A program made the translations under genes and the position numbers. A DNA stretch of 64,000 nt, taken from the NCBI RefSeq assembly GCF_002994745.2, contig NC_037093.1, positions 48,278,384-48,342,383 on the forward strand, given 5' to 3'. Under the pieces are notes generated by a model that was not told the DNA's origin, made no database searches, and worked only from the letters and a program-made list of their open reading frames with translations. Below are positions 23,736 to 37,123 of this stretch, one piece after another; the stretch's first letter is position 1, and every line of letters begins with the position of its first letter. The DNA comes from Rosa chinensis (lineage: Eukaryota > Streptophyta > Magnoliopsida > Rosales > Rosaceae).

Positions 23736-24818
23736 GTCATATACTACTTGTTCAAATCCTTGCAAAACTTTGTATATAAGATAAGTGTAAGCTTTGATCC
23801 CAACAATGAAGTAGATGGTTTTCCCAACTACTTCAATGTATGGATCCTTCCCCGACTCTGAAGATCAAAATCGATCCTCCTAGAAGAAAAAATGAATCGA
23901 TCAAAGAAAGAAATTTGGAAAACTTGGGGTAGAATATGGAATAGAACCAGGGTTTTTAAACATGTGATATAAAAAGAAGAAGAAAAATGTACAGCCTAGT
24001 TTTAGTTGTTTGTAGAAACCAGCTGAAAAGTTAAAATTGAGATGAAACTAGCCAAGAGAAGAGAATCAACAAGAGGTTCCATGACAGGCATGCACCAAAC
24101 AACGTTGTGGTCTTTTTCCTGGAAAAGTGGGGAAAGTGTAGGTCAGCAAGAAACCAAAATGGGTTAACATCTTTTGGTGTGTCCGCAAAGCATGGAGAGA
24201 AAGAGGTTGTCAAATTGTCTTAAATTGAAGAGAAAATTGTGGAGCTCAAGTACTACATGCTATTCTCAACTTTTAGAGTAAACATCAAATCATAATTTTT
24301 GATAAATCCAATAATCATTCACCACTTTTCCTTTTCTGCATAAAGCACGGAATTGAAAAGAAAATCCGAGTTAGCTAAATATATCATATATAGATATTTT
24401 AGAGAGAGTGTTTAGTTTCTTTGATTAATTTTTGCAACTACATCAGACGAGCATCTTTAGCAATATTAATTAGTCTAATTTTAGTCAAAATACTTTTACA
24501 CCGGTACTTTCTATTTTAAGTAGTATTGAATCTACATTATTTAGAGTTACACATAACAACTTAAAAAGACATTTTTAAATTAACATCTATAATTTAAAAT
24601 GACATATTATTGCTTTAAAGCACAATATGTATATTTTCTTAGCAATGCATGACTAGAGTAGAGATTTATAAACTCCAATTTAGTTTTCTTTTTCTTGGCC
24701 TGCCTTGAAGATGCCAACTAAAAGAAATAAAATATCACGTCTGTGCAAACTACCGAAGGCACTCTTGCTTGATATTTCAAAATAAATTCCAAAGGTAGTA
24801 TCCACGATGAATCGAATA
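23736..24818. other. Kinase promoter region and intergenic DNA with a MITE remnant
   Basis: 23736-24240 is probably 5' UTR/promoter of the kinase. From 24449 the sequence GAGCATCTTTAGCAAT matches the terminal repeat of the MITE at 40731-41402, and the following bases to about 24650 resemble its AT-rich interior, so this is likely a truncated relative. The remainder up to 24818 is probably 3' UTR of the NHL gene. Confidence 0.5.
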
Positions 24819-27800
24819 TTATGAGCTGAGCACTACATTGACCTCAATGTTGGAGTCTGTTAGGATAATGTCTTTTCCATTAGCTGCCTTTGGGTGATCA
24901 AGGCAATCCAATTTCACCCTCACATGGAGAGGTTTCATGAAGATGAGGTCCCTCAAATCTCTATTTGAGTTTAACAAGAATTGGATGAATGAATCTCTTC
25001 CCATCTTTCCACTCCTATCCGAGTTCAAAATAGCTGCTATCCTTGCTGCACATTTCTCCTGATCATCCTCTAATAATTCGTGCTTTCGAAGTTTTAAATA
25101 CAATGCTGCATAAACAATGACCTGCATGTTGGCAAAATGAAGATATTATGGCAAAATTGGCACCATTATGCCTGAACAAATGCGGTTATACTACCAGGGA
25201 AGCGTGTAAATACTGCAGAGTTTTTACACAATACTTTGCAGTTTGCTCCAAATATTTCTAGATCTCAGCAAGCAATTTAATTTCAAGTAGAGTTGTACTG
25301 CTATATAAATATATCATGGGGTCTTATTCATCTTTAAGAAGGTATTAGTAAGAAGAAAACTTCGAAGACAGTTATCTTCATGATATAAGAAACTTTTGCA
25401 GGTAAGCAACACGTTTGGATAATGATAAACCCCTGGAGAAGTGCCTGTCCACACAGGGATATCCAGGTACTTTATGTAATATTCAGAAAAGTTTAATGTG
25501 ATCAAACTAACAAATAACAACTAAAGGAGAGCACTTTCACCGTCTATTTTACCTCAAATTAAGAACATTTTCAGATATGAAACTCGGCCCCCACCCACAA
25601 AAAAATAAAAATAAAAATAAAAACAAAAACAAAAACAAATAGGAAAAGTATAGTGAAATAGAAGGTTATATGCAGTGGAAGTGCACACCTCACTTGTACC
25701 GGGACTTGTATTGACAGCACAATCAATGTGAACTCTCTCATCTTGAAATCCTATGTCGGAAGTTGTACAATCATCTTCAACATTCAACTCTGATTCAGGT
25801 GTTGATAGTGAAAATGCAAGATTATCCAATTCATCATACCATTGTTGGGCAGCACCAACCTGCAAACACCAAACAGAAAAAATCTAAAGTTACTAAAAGC
25901 ATAGAAGTAGAATGCTTAGTATAATCATGATAACTAATCTGCAACAAACACCCCCAACCACACCAAAAATGAAAATAATGATTATTATTAAGCTCTGCCA
26001 CTACCTTCTCTGAAGATCCTCCTGCATCCTCTGCCCCTAATACTTCAGTGGCAGCACCCCTTGCCTGACGCCATATACAACCCTCTTGTAACTGTTCTAC
26101 AAGCTCAGTACCCACAGGGATTTCAACATTTAATTGTATACCAATTCTACCTGTTACACAGATGAAAAAATGCTAGGATCAAAGAAAGCTTTTTAATAGA
26201 CTTGGCTGCATACCTAACAGAAACAGCATATCAATCTTTTCTTTCAGTCTTAGCATAGTTAACATAAACAGCACACTGTACTTGAGAAGTAGATTGGCAA
26301 GGGATATTGTTCGCAATGACAGGAGACCACTGTTCATGTGCATGCTCAAATCAATTTTTTCTTTGAGTCTTAGGGTGTTGACTTGAAGTCAATTATAAGA
26401 CAGGGAGCTAAGTCAAGAAATTTGGGCAACGTTCGACCAAATTGAAATGAACACTTTTGGCAAATATTACTTTTTCACTCAGGTATGAAATTATTTAAAC
26501 AGTATTGCAAGGTAATAAAATCCAGGTCCCAGTCGAAAAAGTGAAGAAAATAGAAGCATAATGTCACATTGAATAGTGAATTAAATATGAAGGATTACAC
26601 AAACCAAGCATATTCAAGTCTCAAAGAGTAAGAAAAATACCTGGTAACAAACTGAAACATTCCTGATGATCAATCTCTTTTTGATGCCCACCAACCCTGT
26701 ATAATGAGACCCAAAATAAAATTATGAATTAATAGAAAAGAAATTGGGAAACTGTTGTAACATTAGCCAAAAAGTGATATGATAAGATAAGGAAACTGAT
26801 TTTTGCACTCCCGTTTCTTCACTTGCAATTCTCCTTTTTAATTCTTCTTCTATGTTTTTATTACTTGCGCTTCTAAGTCAAAACTAATGATATATCAAAA
26901 TTATAAAAGATTCTAAAGACAAAAGTTAAAGGTAGAAGTGAGAATGCACACATATATTTTTAATAAAAGTAGCATATGCAATTGCAAGTGGAGAAAGAGG
27001 GGAGGAGGGGGTGAAAAGACAGGAGGAACTATTAGCATATATTTTTTTTTGTAAACATACGCTGCATAAACTCTCTCCAAGGAGGAAGCCAGCCAATACG
27101 GCAGTCCAAGGATTCCAAAATTCGAAAATTGGAACGCCGAACATACTCCAGATTCTTCACTTAGTTTCAAAATCTGCTGTCCAACTTCAATTACAGGCAT
27201 TGAAATGAAATGAGTAATTGACTTCTATAGACAAAATATTCAAGGAATGACTCGCAAACGGCATAAACATACCCATGTCACAAAGGATAACGTGATTCTG
27301 CAAGGTCGTCAATGAAGATATAAGACTAGCATATGGGAGCCTCTTTGGTGAACAGACAGCATTAGTCTGCTGTTGCAACCAATCATGTGGCATCTGTTTC
27401 AACAGGGATACTTTCTCCATGATCTGCGGCCCACAGACATCCAAAATCTTTGGGAACCCTATTACATCTTGATGTTACACTCAGCTACATGGAGTAAAAT
27501 AAATTAGCAAACAGTAAAATGCCATACCTTTGACAACTTGTTCTATCTCTCCTGAAGCCAAGTTTAGAATCCATAAAGTTTCAAAGCTGAAAATCAAGTC
27601 AATTGATCTTATCAATACCTATATAAAGTTGAAATGAGAAATAGCTTTGTTCACTAACAGGCCATTACATATATTCATGAGCATATGCAAGTGATTTAGG
27701 TTTTGCATGGTAGGTAAATTCAAAATAATCCACATCAAGTCAATCAATCTCATCAATACCTATATAAAGTTGAAATGAGAAATGTGTTCATTTCACTATC

Positions 27801-30800
27801 TGGTCATGGCATATATATACAGTTTTTACACATGTTCTTTAGGTTTTGCATGGTAAGTTGATTCATATGAATCCACATCAAGTCAATCAATCACCTCAAT
27901 ACCTATATAAAGTTGATATGAGAAATGGCTTCATTTCATTATCTGGCATGGCATACATATGGAGCACATGTATTTAGGTTTTGCTTGGTAAGTCAATTCA
28001 AATAATCCACATCAAGTCAATCAATCACATTAATAACTACAGAAAGTTCAAATGAGAAATAGCTCTGTTTCACTATCAGGTCATGAGCATATGCTTGTGC
28101 TTTAGGTTTTGCATGATAAGTTACTTAATCCATCTCCAAGGTACTAACCATAAGCACTGAAATAGAGTCCCTAATATGACATGAAAAGTTTCTCATATAA
28201 GTGGAATACTCAACTGGAGTACTGGTCAAAACAAATACAGATAAGCTACCATCAATTTTTGTGAAGAGATAACAAGAATACAGGTGTATGTTTTACCTTC
28301 GGTTTATAATGAAAAAACTATCTTCACTGGATTTCATCAGGTGCCAAGGAAACATTAGGGCTTGTATATCAAATTCTTCAGACCGCTTATCATTGCTTCT
28401 CAAACCCAGCTTGATCATGATTCTGGTCCAAATTGAGTTACTTTTCTTACTGGCGTCATAATTCGGATAAAGAGTTTCTAGTACCCGCTTACCCAAATCA
28501 GCTTTCCTGATGGCATGATTCTTAGTAGATAGAAAGCCGCACACATAAAAATGGTAAGTCAAAACCTATGGTGACAGGGTCATAAAACACATTATGATTC
28601 ACAAATCAATTCATACCTCTGAATCAACAAAATATAGGGAATCCTCAGCAGCATCATAAATTGAGGATGCAGGGCGCACCATCTTGGCAGATTCAAAGTT
28701 TCCATCTTCGAAACCTGGGGAGGAACCAATCTGCACAGAAACAGAGTAAATTTACACCAAGGCTTGAACATTTGCTTCAAATTATCAACAAAGACACTAT
28801 AGCCAGAAAACCAATAAAGAGGCAATTTAACCCTATATGGAAAGAAACCAACTGTTCTAAGAATATTTCTTAGCCATTACTGTCCGAGTAGAACCAGATG
28901 AGGCCAATTCTAGGAAATCAAAATATGATCCCAAAGGCAATCAGTTCAATTTGGACAAGGAAAACTACCGTTCTTTTATTCTTGAGAGATGAGAAGCTTA
29001 TATTCGTGATAGATTCTTAATTCAGAGTTGCTCAAATCTTTTGACTGAGTCTTTACATTAATTGATACTGAAGTTATGAATATTTACAAAAGCAAACCAC
29101 ATATCAGTTACTAAAATTTCGTACATACACAGTCCAGAATGTTTCCGTTTCCATCAAATACAATAATCCGGTGGTGGCTGCTGTCAGAAAGGAAGAGACG
29201 GTTCCCACTTTCATCTGCAGAGACACACCCTGTAATCAACAGTTTTCAGAAAATTAATTTACTATTCCCAATCAGACAATGCAATTTGTGATCATACTAG
29301 AAATGTGCATGGGTGCAGATACATATGACAAGCAACATATACAAATCCATTTGTTCTAATCAGATCTTCAGCAATTGTATTACTCTGCTCAAGCACGCAT
29401 CTGCATTTCCAGAACTCCAAGTCATACATGTTCTTTCTCAAAAGTGAAAAAATGTAGTAGAAGGGAGGTATTTTAGTGTTTGCACACTCACATGGATGCT
29501 TATACAACTAAGCACAGGAATGACTGAACTTTAGGGAGGCTCGCATGCATTTCCATCAAGGCATCAACATAGTTATAATAATCTAATGGCTCTTATCGAT
29601 GGTACTTCATGAAACAATGTACAGAATAGACGTGGTGCCAATTGACGCTGGACTTTGACTTTCCAGATCAAGAGCTTTAGATTATGCATTTGTAAGTTAT
29701 TTTCCAAAACATTACACATCAAAAGGCTAAGACTACCTACTCATTAGTAGAATCATTTTCCTAAGACTTTATGGAGAAGAAATATTTATATATCAACAAC
29801 AGGTTATTCGAGTAGTGAAAGATCTTTAAAACAAAGGCCCAGTTGAAGATTAGATTCTTTAGGATGATTAGAAAAATTTCCTTTATTTTTGTATATCCTA
29901 CAAAGGAATTTACAAAGTCATCAAAACCTCAGAAACCATCTCTTAGTTAAAAACTTAAAGTATACTATAGCAAATTTTTAAAAGAAATCAAGCAATTTGG
30001 ACAATATTCTAGCAGACCACTTCTACAATACCAATGCATATATTATGCAGCAAGTCAATGAAGCAGAGGGAGCCTATACCTGGGAAGTTAAAGAGTAAAT
30101 TCCTCACAGCATAGACATATGGCTCCTTGATAATCTCAAATTGCTTCACCCAAGTGCTTTTCAAGTTATCTCTGGACCTGGCTCTCCCATCATCTTGCAC
30201 ATGAAATTCCTCAACAGCTGCAAAGAAGAGCATTAAAATTTAACAAGAGATAAGTCTACCCATGCAAATTTGTTCATATGAAACATGGAATAGGTATATG
30301 GAATTACTGGTGTGCAGATACTATAGATGTATATGTATGTATCCATTATGCAAGATATATCAATGAAAGTAAAAGTCATTGAAGTGTAAGAATTTGGTCG
30401 ACTAACCTACTAAGAAACAGGTAACAATGATAAAAGGGTAAAAGAAAATCTTAAATAGGCAATTTGTTTACAATGTTAATAATGATGATCTATCTCCCTC
30501 CAGAGTCTAATCAAGAAGGGGAAGAGAGGTAGAAGCAATAGAGATATAGACAGCTGGGAAGAAAATTAATTGTTACAAACAACTTCTAACCATGTCATGC
30601 AGGGATAACATGCATACCTTTGTTAAGAATTCTGAGATCAAGGTCCTTCTCATGGTAAAACACTGGACTTTCAAAATCTTTGAATAAAATGTAGCAGGCC
30701 CCATTGTCCATCTAAATACATCAAATTAATTAATAACTCATATAGTAACATTAAGAAAAAGGATCCAATTACTTCTGTTACAGATGCTTAAGACTGTAAT

Positions 30801-32248
30801 CAAGTAAATGACTATTTAAAAAGTCATGGATATATAGTTTTTTATGTCTTTTCACAAGCTGAACCAAGGATCTTTACCTTACCTCAGGGAAGGTCCTGTT
30901 AGACAAAATGACAGGAAAAGTGACATTTTCCTTCACTACATATTGGATTAGGTGGCTTCGAGCAGCTGCTAAACTAACTGAACTGCCTGACAGAAAACCC
31001 ATGACATGGAGCTGAGGATACCTACAATAAAGCACACAGGTAGATATGAGAGAGAGCTTTAGTATGAATACCCACCCAACCCAACTCATCAAGATTAACA
31101 AAGAGAAACATATATCAAAGAATAACAACATATTCCAACTAACTATCAGGTTCTAAGTGGAAGAAACTTTAATCATATTTTGAGATTTTGATACCTGTGT
31201 TGAAGTGACTTCACTTTTTCTAACATCACAACAGATTCACAAGTTGTTAAGAAAGTTTCACACCAACCAGCAAGAACCAAGAAAGTTCCATCTCTTCCAA
31301 GGAAATCTCTGTTACCTTTGGACCTATTCAACCAACAATGGCATGGGCCTGTACATTATTAATACAGAAAGTACATAAGGGACAAAGAACAATAACAACA
31401 GCATAATGAAACAAGGAGTTACTTAAACAAGAAATGACAATTTCTACCCAGGAAACCATATAATCACCAGCACCTAGCAAAGAAAGAAGAAATGTCCAAG
31501 TAATTTGAGTACCTTCACGCTCATCCAATGACGATTTAATGAAGGACAAAAGATCGAGCTCCTGGGTAGAGTTGTATGAAATTTCTGAAGTGGTTGAGAA
31601 CCTAGAAGATAAAGCTCCAATTACAAAGACAACGAGAGCCAAAAACGACAGACAAAAACTTGAACTGAGGCAAGCAATAATTTGACCCACATAGATATCA
31701 ATCAAACCAAATGGACAAGGGCCCATAACCATCGAGATAAAGACATAACAAAACCAATGGTGAACTCTATGAAAACTTCCATCAGTACAACAAAACGGAA
31801 TCACACATACGCATAAACATTGGACTAATAATTTAAAATGAAGTGAAAAAGAAATGGGTATTAATTAAAGCGGCGCATGATACCTACTCTGTGGCATCCT
31901 CGTACCATTTCTCTCCCAAGCATATACATGAGGAATGATGGACAATGCTGCTAATTTGGTGGCTGATCTACATTGTATATAACAATCACCTGAACAAAGG
32001 GTATCAACAATATGATCTTTCAACACCTCGAATGGACTCATTTACTTCTAATCACAAGATTAACTGCTTCCAGGTTGAAATAACTTTCCTTTAATAACAA
32101 ACTGGAATTGAACACATTTAACATTATGCTATAACAAGCTTAGAGCTAAACAACCTCAAGTTCACAGAAGACAAAGAGTGAGCTTACCGGAGTGAATTTG
32201 CGGCAAAAGTCTTGAGATTTCTCTGAAACGCCGATATCTCAGAGCCAT
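24819..32248 (-). CDS. EMB1974: NHL-repeat protein of the EMB1974 type with thioredoxin-like region
   Basis: Seventeen exons: 32248-32188, 31989-31888, 31614-31513, 31348-31195, 31021-30883, 30711-30618, 30217-30080, 29229-29129, 28730-28617, 28520-28297, 27586-27528, 27458-27273, 27184-27061, 26696-26641, 26150-26005, 25859-25689, 25121-24819. They total 2,274 nt (757 residues), all phases agree and the reading is open throughout. The N-terminus (MALRYRRFREISRLLPQ) is Arg-rich like a mitochondrial presequence. GPCHCWLN (about 89-96) opens a thioredoxin-like region with VLAGWCETF, lacking a CxxC pair. NHL-type beta-propeller repeats lie at about 264-345: GNRLFLSDSSHHRIIVFD, then DSLYFVDSENHAIRKADL. 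The C-terminus (about 550-757) is mixed. The Arabidopsis counterpart At3g07060 is embryo-lethal when mutated; its molecular role is not known to me. Acceptors of exons 3, 13 and 14 are the least certain. It sits upstream of the kinase in the same order as in Arabidopsis. Confidence 0.88.
27595..28136 (-). repeat. Four-copy tandem repeat (124-143 bp) inside intron 11 of the NHL gene
   Basis: CAAGTCAATC/CAAGTCAATTG starts copies at 27595, 27736, 27879 and 28013. Each copy contains CAATACCTATATAAAGTTGA (or a variant), GAGAAAT, a CACTATC block and TTTAGGTTTTGCATGGTAAG. Copies are roughly 80-90% alike. It fills most of the 710-base intron between exons 10 and 11. Confidence 0.88.
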
Positions 32249-33667
32249 TTGCTTACCCAAACATGTGAAGTCTCAATTCTGAAAGAAAAAGATTGAATGG
32301 AGTTCAAAATTTCAGAAATTGCATATCTTTGTTCTGAAACCAAAAAACATGGTAGAATTGAAAATTAAACTAAACCCAACATTTCGCACTCATTACAGAA
32401 ACCTCTAGAGTATGATAAAGTAAATGGCAGAGTAAAATTCGATGGATTTGAGCTAAGAACATGTGATAAGGAAAATGAATAGTTTATCAAATTTTGAAGA
32501 AATGGAATTGGAATTGAAGAAGCTACCCTCTTGTTGAAGCCCTGGATTATACGATCAGATACTTCAGATAGAAATTTGAAGAGCGAAGAACGAAGCTTTT
32601 TTCCGGCGGGTTTTGCTTCTGGGGTTTAGGGTTTAACGCTTTCCGGGTTTAGGCGTTGGATTCAATTTTTGGGGTTATAATGAGATTCTATTGTGTTTGC
32701 AAAATTATTTTGAGACCCCTATTTTTTTTAACTTCTTTCCTTTTTAGACCCTGATTTATTTCTTTTCAGTTACTTACGCCATCTCCAATTCTCCATCTCC
32801 ATTCAATATTATATGTCACTGGTTCAATTTGCTTAAACTAGCAAGAAGCTCTCTTTGGTTGGCGTATTTTTCAATTTTTCGGTAGCATTGAGCGAATTGA
32901 AGCTCGCAAGTTAGCTATGTAGTTATCAAGTACAAGTGTACGCAATAACACAAGTTAATCAATCATGCATGTAGTTATCAAATGTAGATGTATAGAATGT
33001 TGTGCATGGTCAAGGGCAGGTTAGGGTAGGAAATGCTTCTTTTACCTTCTCATCTCAAGTGGCAAGGAGCCTCTCAAGTTCAGGTTCTCAGCAAGTGGTA
33101 TTGCCTAAGAAGGATAGGTAAGGTTGTGGTTATATGTAGCTTTGATGGGCGAGGTTGGAAGAACAAGCTAAGGTGCTAGGTTAACCAATATTCGAGCTAG
33201 TGTGCTAGCTCTGGGAATTGAAATGGACAACTAATTGGAAACAGTTTTAACATGCTGCCATCGCCCTTGCTTTAACTAAATTGTCACAAGACTTTAGATT
33301 GTTATATCTTCTCATATTTATGAGACCTAGATAGATGGAGATGGATTTCGAGTTAAGAAACTATAAGACATCATTAAGTACTGCTTGAACATTGCAAAAA
33401 GGGCCAGGGGTCTTTTGAATTGTTAGAATGGCATAAGTGATTTATCCCTCTTTCCCAGCTTCTGAACATTGTAGACCACACTACTCGTATTATTTTCATC
33501 TTCGTTTTTCACTTAGTTGTGTGCATATGTCTAGATTGAAGCCAATGTAGCTTTTCTTAATGCTTTTGCAAATCATACCCTCAAGCTGAGAAGGCTTCCC
33601 AGACTAATAAGCTATTTGCGCTTCTCCAAACAACATTCATACTTTCCAAAAGTAGAATACTTAACTT
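32249..33667. other. NHL-gene promoter and intergenic DNA
   Basis: 32249-32650 is the likely 5' UTR (possibly with a UTR intron, since splice-like sites surround 32270-32530) and core promoter, with a TTTAGGGTTTA telo-box-like element at about 32624. 32700-33667 shows no coding signal; it includes a near repeat of ATGTAGTTATCAA (32918 and 32969). Confidence 0.5.
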
Positions 33668-33898
33668 GACAGGATCCGCCCCGGATTTCACCCTAAAATT
33701 CGAAATGGCTCTACCAGGCCCACCTTAGAAGAAATTCTACCAAAAATTTGACGGAACTTCCCCTAAAAATGGACTACATACCCAAAACCTGTGGAAAGAC
33801 ATTCACACTTCTAAGCAATCCATCCTTTTCTCCTAGAGCAACCATGCTCCTCAAATCACAACATCTTCCAATTCACAATACACAAATCTCAACTTAAT

Positions 33899-34638
33899 TG
33901 ATGTAGGACGAGAATGGACTCAGTTTAGCCGAAAAACCATAAAAGTAAATAAGCGGCGGAGAATCAAGAAGAGTGATTGGAAAATAGGTAACTCATGTGT
34001 AATGAGATTACTAGCCGCCGGAATATTCAAGAAGATTTGGTTTTGGACTTTTCTGGTTACTCCTACAAAAAGACAGGTTTTGATTCACAATCAGATTTGA
34101 TCAACTTTTGGTCAGAATGTCCGTTTAAGACGCATGATACCTTTCCAGAATGGAAACGACGAGATCTTCAAGACTCACTTTAGTGAGCCCTATCAGATTT
34201 AGGCCAAAATGTATCGTCTTAATTATCCGATTTGTGATTTAATATTTTTATGCTAGTTTTACATTCTTTTTATTTTAGGTTTTCTAGTTTATTTTGGATT
34301 TGTTTTGTTTTAATCCGTGGGCTTTAGAGTTTCAATGTTAGTCTCCCTAGGGTTTCTTTTCCCATATATAAGCAACCTTAAATGGCTGTAGAACTATCTT
34401 TTATCATATTATCAATCAAAATTGAGAGTTTTGTCTTTTATCTCTGGTGGACTCTAGAATTTCTATTTTAGGTTTATTGCTTGTAAACCTAGGGTTACTT
34501 CCGACTGCGTCAGGTGGTATCAGAGCAGGTCTTTCATGTCTCTCTTATTTACCTCGATTATCCATGGGTGACGAACGTACTGCCCCAATTACAAAAGCGG
34601 ATTTGGATGCCCTTACTCTCAATTTTTCATTAATAATA
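33899..34638 (+). mobile_element. Ty3-type retrotransposon fragment: 5' LTR, PBS and start of gag
   Basis: A 614-bp LTR runs from TGATGTAGGACG (33899) to CTGCGTCA (34512), with a TATA box TATATAAGC at about 34365. Two bases later TGGTATCAGAGC (34515-34526) is the tRNA-iMet primer site. A gag-like start follows at 34565, MGDERTAPITKADLDALTLN, cut off after about 25 codons. TTAAT occurs at both edges (33894-33898 and 34639-34643) and could be a target duplication, but in AT-rich DNA this may be chance. The rest of the element and the 3' LTR are missing. Confidence 0.75.
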
Positions 34639-36667
34639 TTAATCCCACAGGTTATCAAAGCAATTCTAAAACAAAAAGTATAATAGAAATAAAAATAAAG
34701 AGGGTGAAGGATCGACAGATCCTACAATGCAGAAGCAGTGACAACTATGCATCAACTCTATGTACGTCCGACCTCAACTAATCTAGCTTGCAAACTGGAC
34801 ATTTGAAACTGAAGGGCCCAGGGGAAAATATTGAAAAACACGTTAGTGTGAGTGGACAAAAATAAATAATCAAGATAATTTAAAAGAAGCAAACTTGAAT
34901 ACTTTCCCATGTATTTAAACTTATAAAACTTCGATGCATGCAACGTTTATAAAACAAATTTCTTTAAATTCTAAATCTCGTGAAAACATACCAGCCCTGT
35001 TGGTTAAGAGAAATCGGACTAGCCCAGCTAGTCAAGTAATAATAGGATATGGGGAAGAAGGAATCACCATACGGGTAAAGGAGCCCCTTAGGCTCTACCT
35101 ACCCTCAACTGCCACTCACACATAGATTGTGTGAGGAGGAGAACTAATAATCTGGACTACCACTCACGTGAGGAGGAGAATCCTTGATTGCCACTCACAA
35201 ACACAAAGTAAGTGAGGAGGAGACACTAACCGAACGACCCGAGTATGGTGAGGAAAACAATCGAAAACTAGTAAATCCATAAATCCATAAGGCTTCCCCA
35301 CATTTCTCACTAGAAAATAAATATATTCTAGTGACATGACCCCGCACACCAAAATATCCTCGAAAACATAATCACGTAGGCGATAAATAATAAATATAAC
35401 AATCCTTCCAAAAACCTCAAGTACGATAATATGGCAGAAATCTCAAAGTCGACGAATATAATATATTACTAAATTCCAGAAATCATCTCGGAAAATGGTT
35501 CGTCAAGAATCACATAAATCATGAGTTCAATTGAAAACATATATTGGAGACAAACTATCGAAGGCTCAAAATCCATTTCCGAAACAAAATTGAGATAAAT
35601 CATAATTAATCTCCGAAAATTAAATCATATTCCCAAAAATAAATCATAACTCCAAATTGGAGCATAATAAAATTCGTATTCAAAATTCATATGGAAAAAA
35701 ATAACGCCAAAATTATAATTCCAAGTAAAATCTTATGCTCGAAAAAGTAAAAAGATAAACAAATTATTATTTCGGAAAAACAAATAAATGCATGCATCAT
35801 TCTTTGAAAATAAAAGTCCACTCACAGTACTATTTAGGCGATCACGCATACGAGTTCATTCGTTGAGCAATAGCTCGGTATGTCGCCATGTACATATTTA
35901 TATTCCGTGAATAACTATTCCACAATTAAATATGATTCCCAAAATCAAATCCTCATAAATCATATTTCCACTTCTTCTCGGATTCAACCCACATTTTACC
36001 ACTAATGCCAATTCGTTAATTTAAAGGTTCCAAGGTAGAACCGAGAGATATCCGACGGTCGGATTCTCGAAAATTGATAATCGAAATTATAAATTTTCAA
36101 AAATTCATAATCTATTGAAAACTTATCCAATCTTCACCAAATTCACATATATAACCTCTACATTAAATATAGGATTTTACTAGCTAAAAATAGAAGTTAA
36201 ATCACTGTTCTACGCGCCGCCGGCCACCACCTCTGATGGCCACTAAATTTTGGCAGCAGCTCCATCTCAACCTCCTAAACACTTCTCTCAACTACCGCCA
36301 AGCCAGAAAATAACTAGAACTACCTCAACAATTATGAACACAGTAAACCCAGATTATGAACAATGAGATAAAAATTTAAACCTTCGATTCTTCCTCCACG
36401 CTTCAAATCGCTGCCAAATACTTGGAGAGCATCATCTACGTCTCAAGGCGCTTCCAATGGACTAAGGTTTATCACCGGAGGTGGCCGGAATTGGAAGATA
36501 CCGGCGTTGAGCTTGGTTCTTCGTTTTCCGGCTAAGACTCGGCGAGCTACCACCGTAGGCGAGTCCAAGAAGAGGAGAGGAAGAGAATGATAGCCGCAGC
36601 TCGCTCCCAGGTGGCCGGACTTGGGAGAACGCCGGAGTTGTAGAGGAAAGAGAGAGAAAGCTCGGGA

Positions 36668-36669
<2 letters not shown>

Positions 36670-36699
<30 letters not shown>
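36670..36699. repeat. (GA)n microsatellite
   Basis: About 15 GA units in the LTR-type element; it makes apparent Ser-Leu repeats in spurious minus-strand reading frames. Confidence 0.95.
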
Positions 36700-36701
<2 letters not shown>

Positions 36702-37073
36702 ACCGAGTGGGTAGGTTTCTGGAAATGTAAACCTACCACAGTAACTTTCCATTTATATAGAAACTTACCATGAACAATAACTTTGCATATTTCATCCATA
36801 ACTTTCGCATACAAACTCCGATTTTTACGTACCATATATGCACGGACTCAGTTTAACGTCCTCTACGACTTTCCAGAAGAAAATTTTCTCAAATTTTGAC
36901 CCGAACAAAAATCAACATTTAGGGCCACTAAAAATATCGAAACAAAGTAAAAAGTAAAAGTAATTGTTGTTTACCATCCAAATGACTAGTAAACTGATAA
37001 ATTGAGATACAGGACGTAAAATAACTATCATTAAGATTCATAGCTTTTAATTCAATTTCAACAGTGCTTTGAA

Positions 37074-37076
<3 letters not shown>

Positions 37077-37123
<47 letters not shown>

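Larger units (their letters stand above)
33668..36945. mobile_element. LTR-type element related to the 3394-6318 insertion, 3'-truncated and split
   Basis: It starts TGACAGGATCCGCCCCGGATTTC at 33668, the same style of LTR start as TGTCACGCCCCTGATTTTTC at 3394. After a 740-bp insertion (33899-34638) it continues with dispersed GCCACTCAC..GTGAGGAGGAG repeats at about 35110-35225. Its right part (36740-36905: CATAACTTTCGCATACAAACTCCGATTT, CTCTACGACTTT) is clearly related to 6045-6130. The expected CA end with inverted repeat is absent, so the 3' end is lost. No gag or pol is present. Boundaries are approximate. Confidence 0.55.

Noticed and set aside
33899..34638. TTAAT at both edges as a definite target duplication
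   Set aside because: A 5-bp AT-only word in AT-rich DNA with a missing 3' LTR is too weak to count as proof; kept only as a possibility.
36443..36835. 130-codon minus-strand frame rich in Ser and Leu
   Set aside because: The Ser-Leu run is the GA microsatellite read in frame, within a non-coding LTR-type element.
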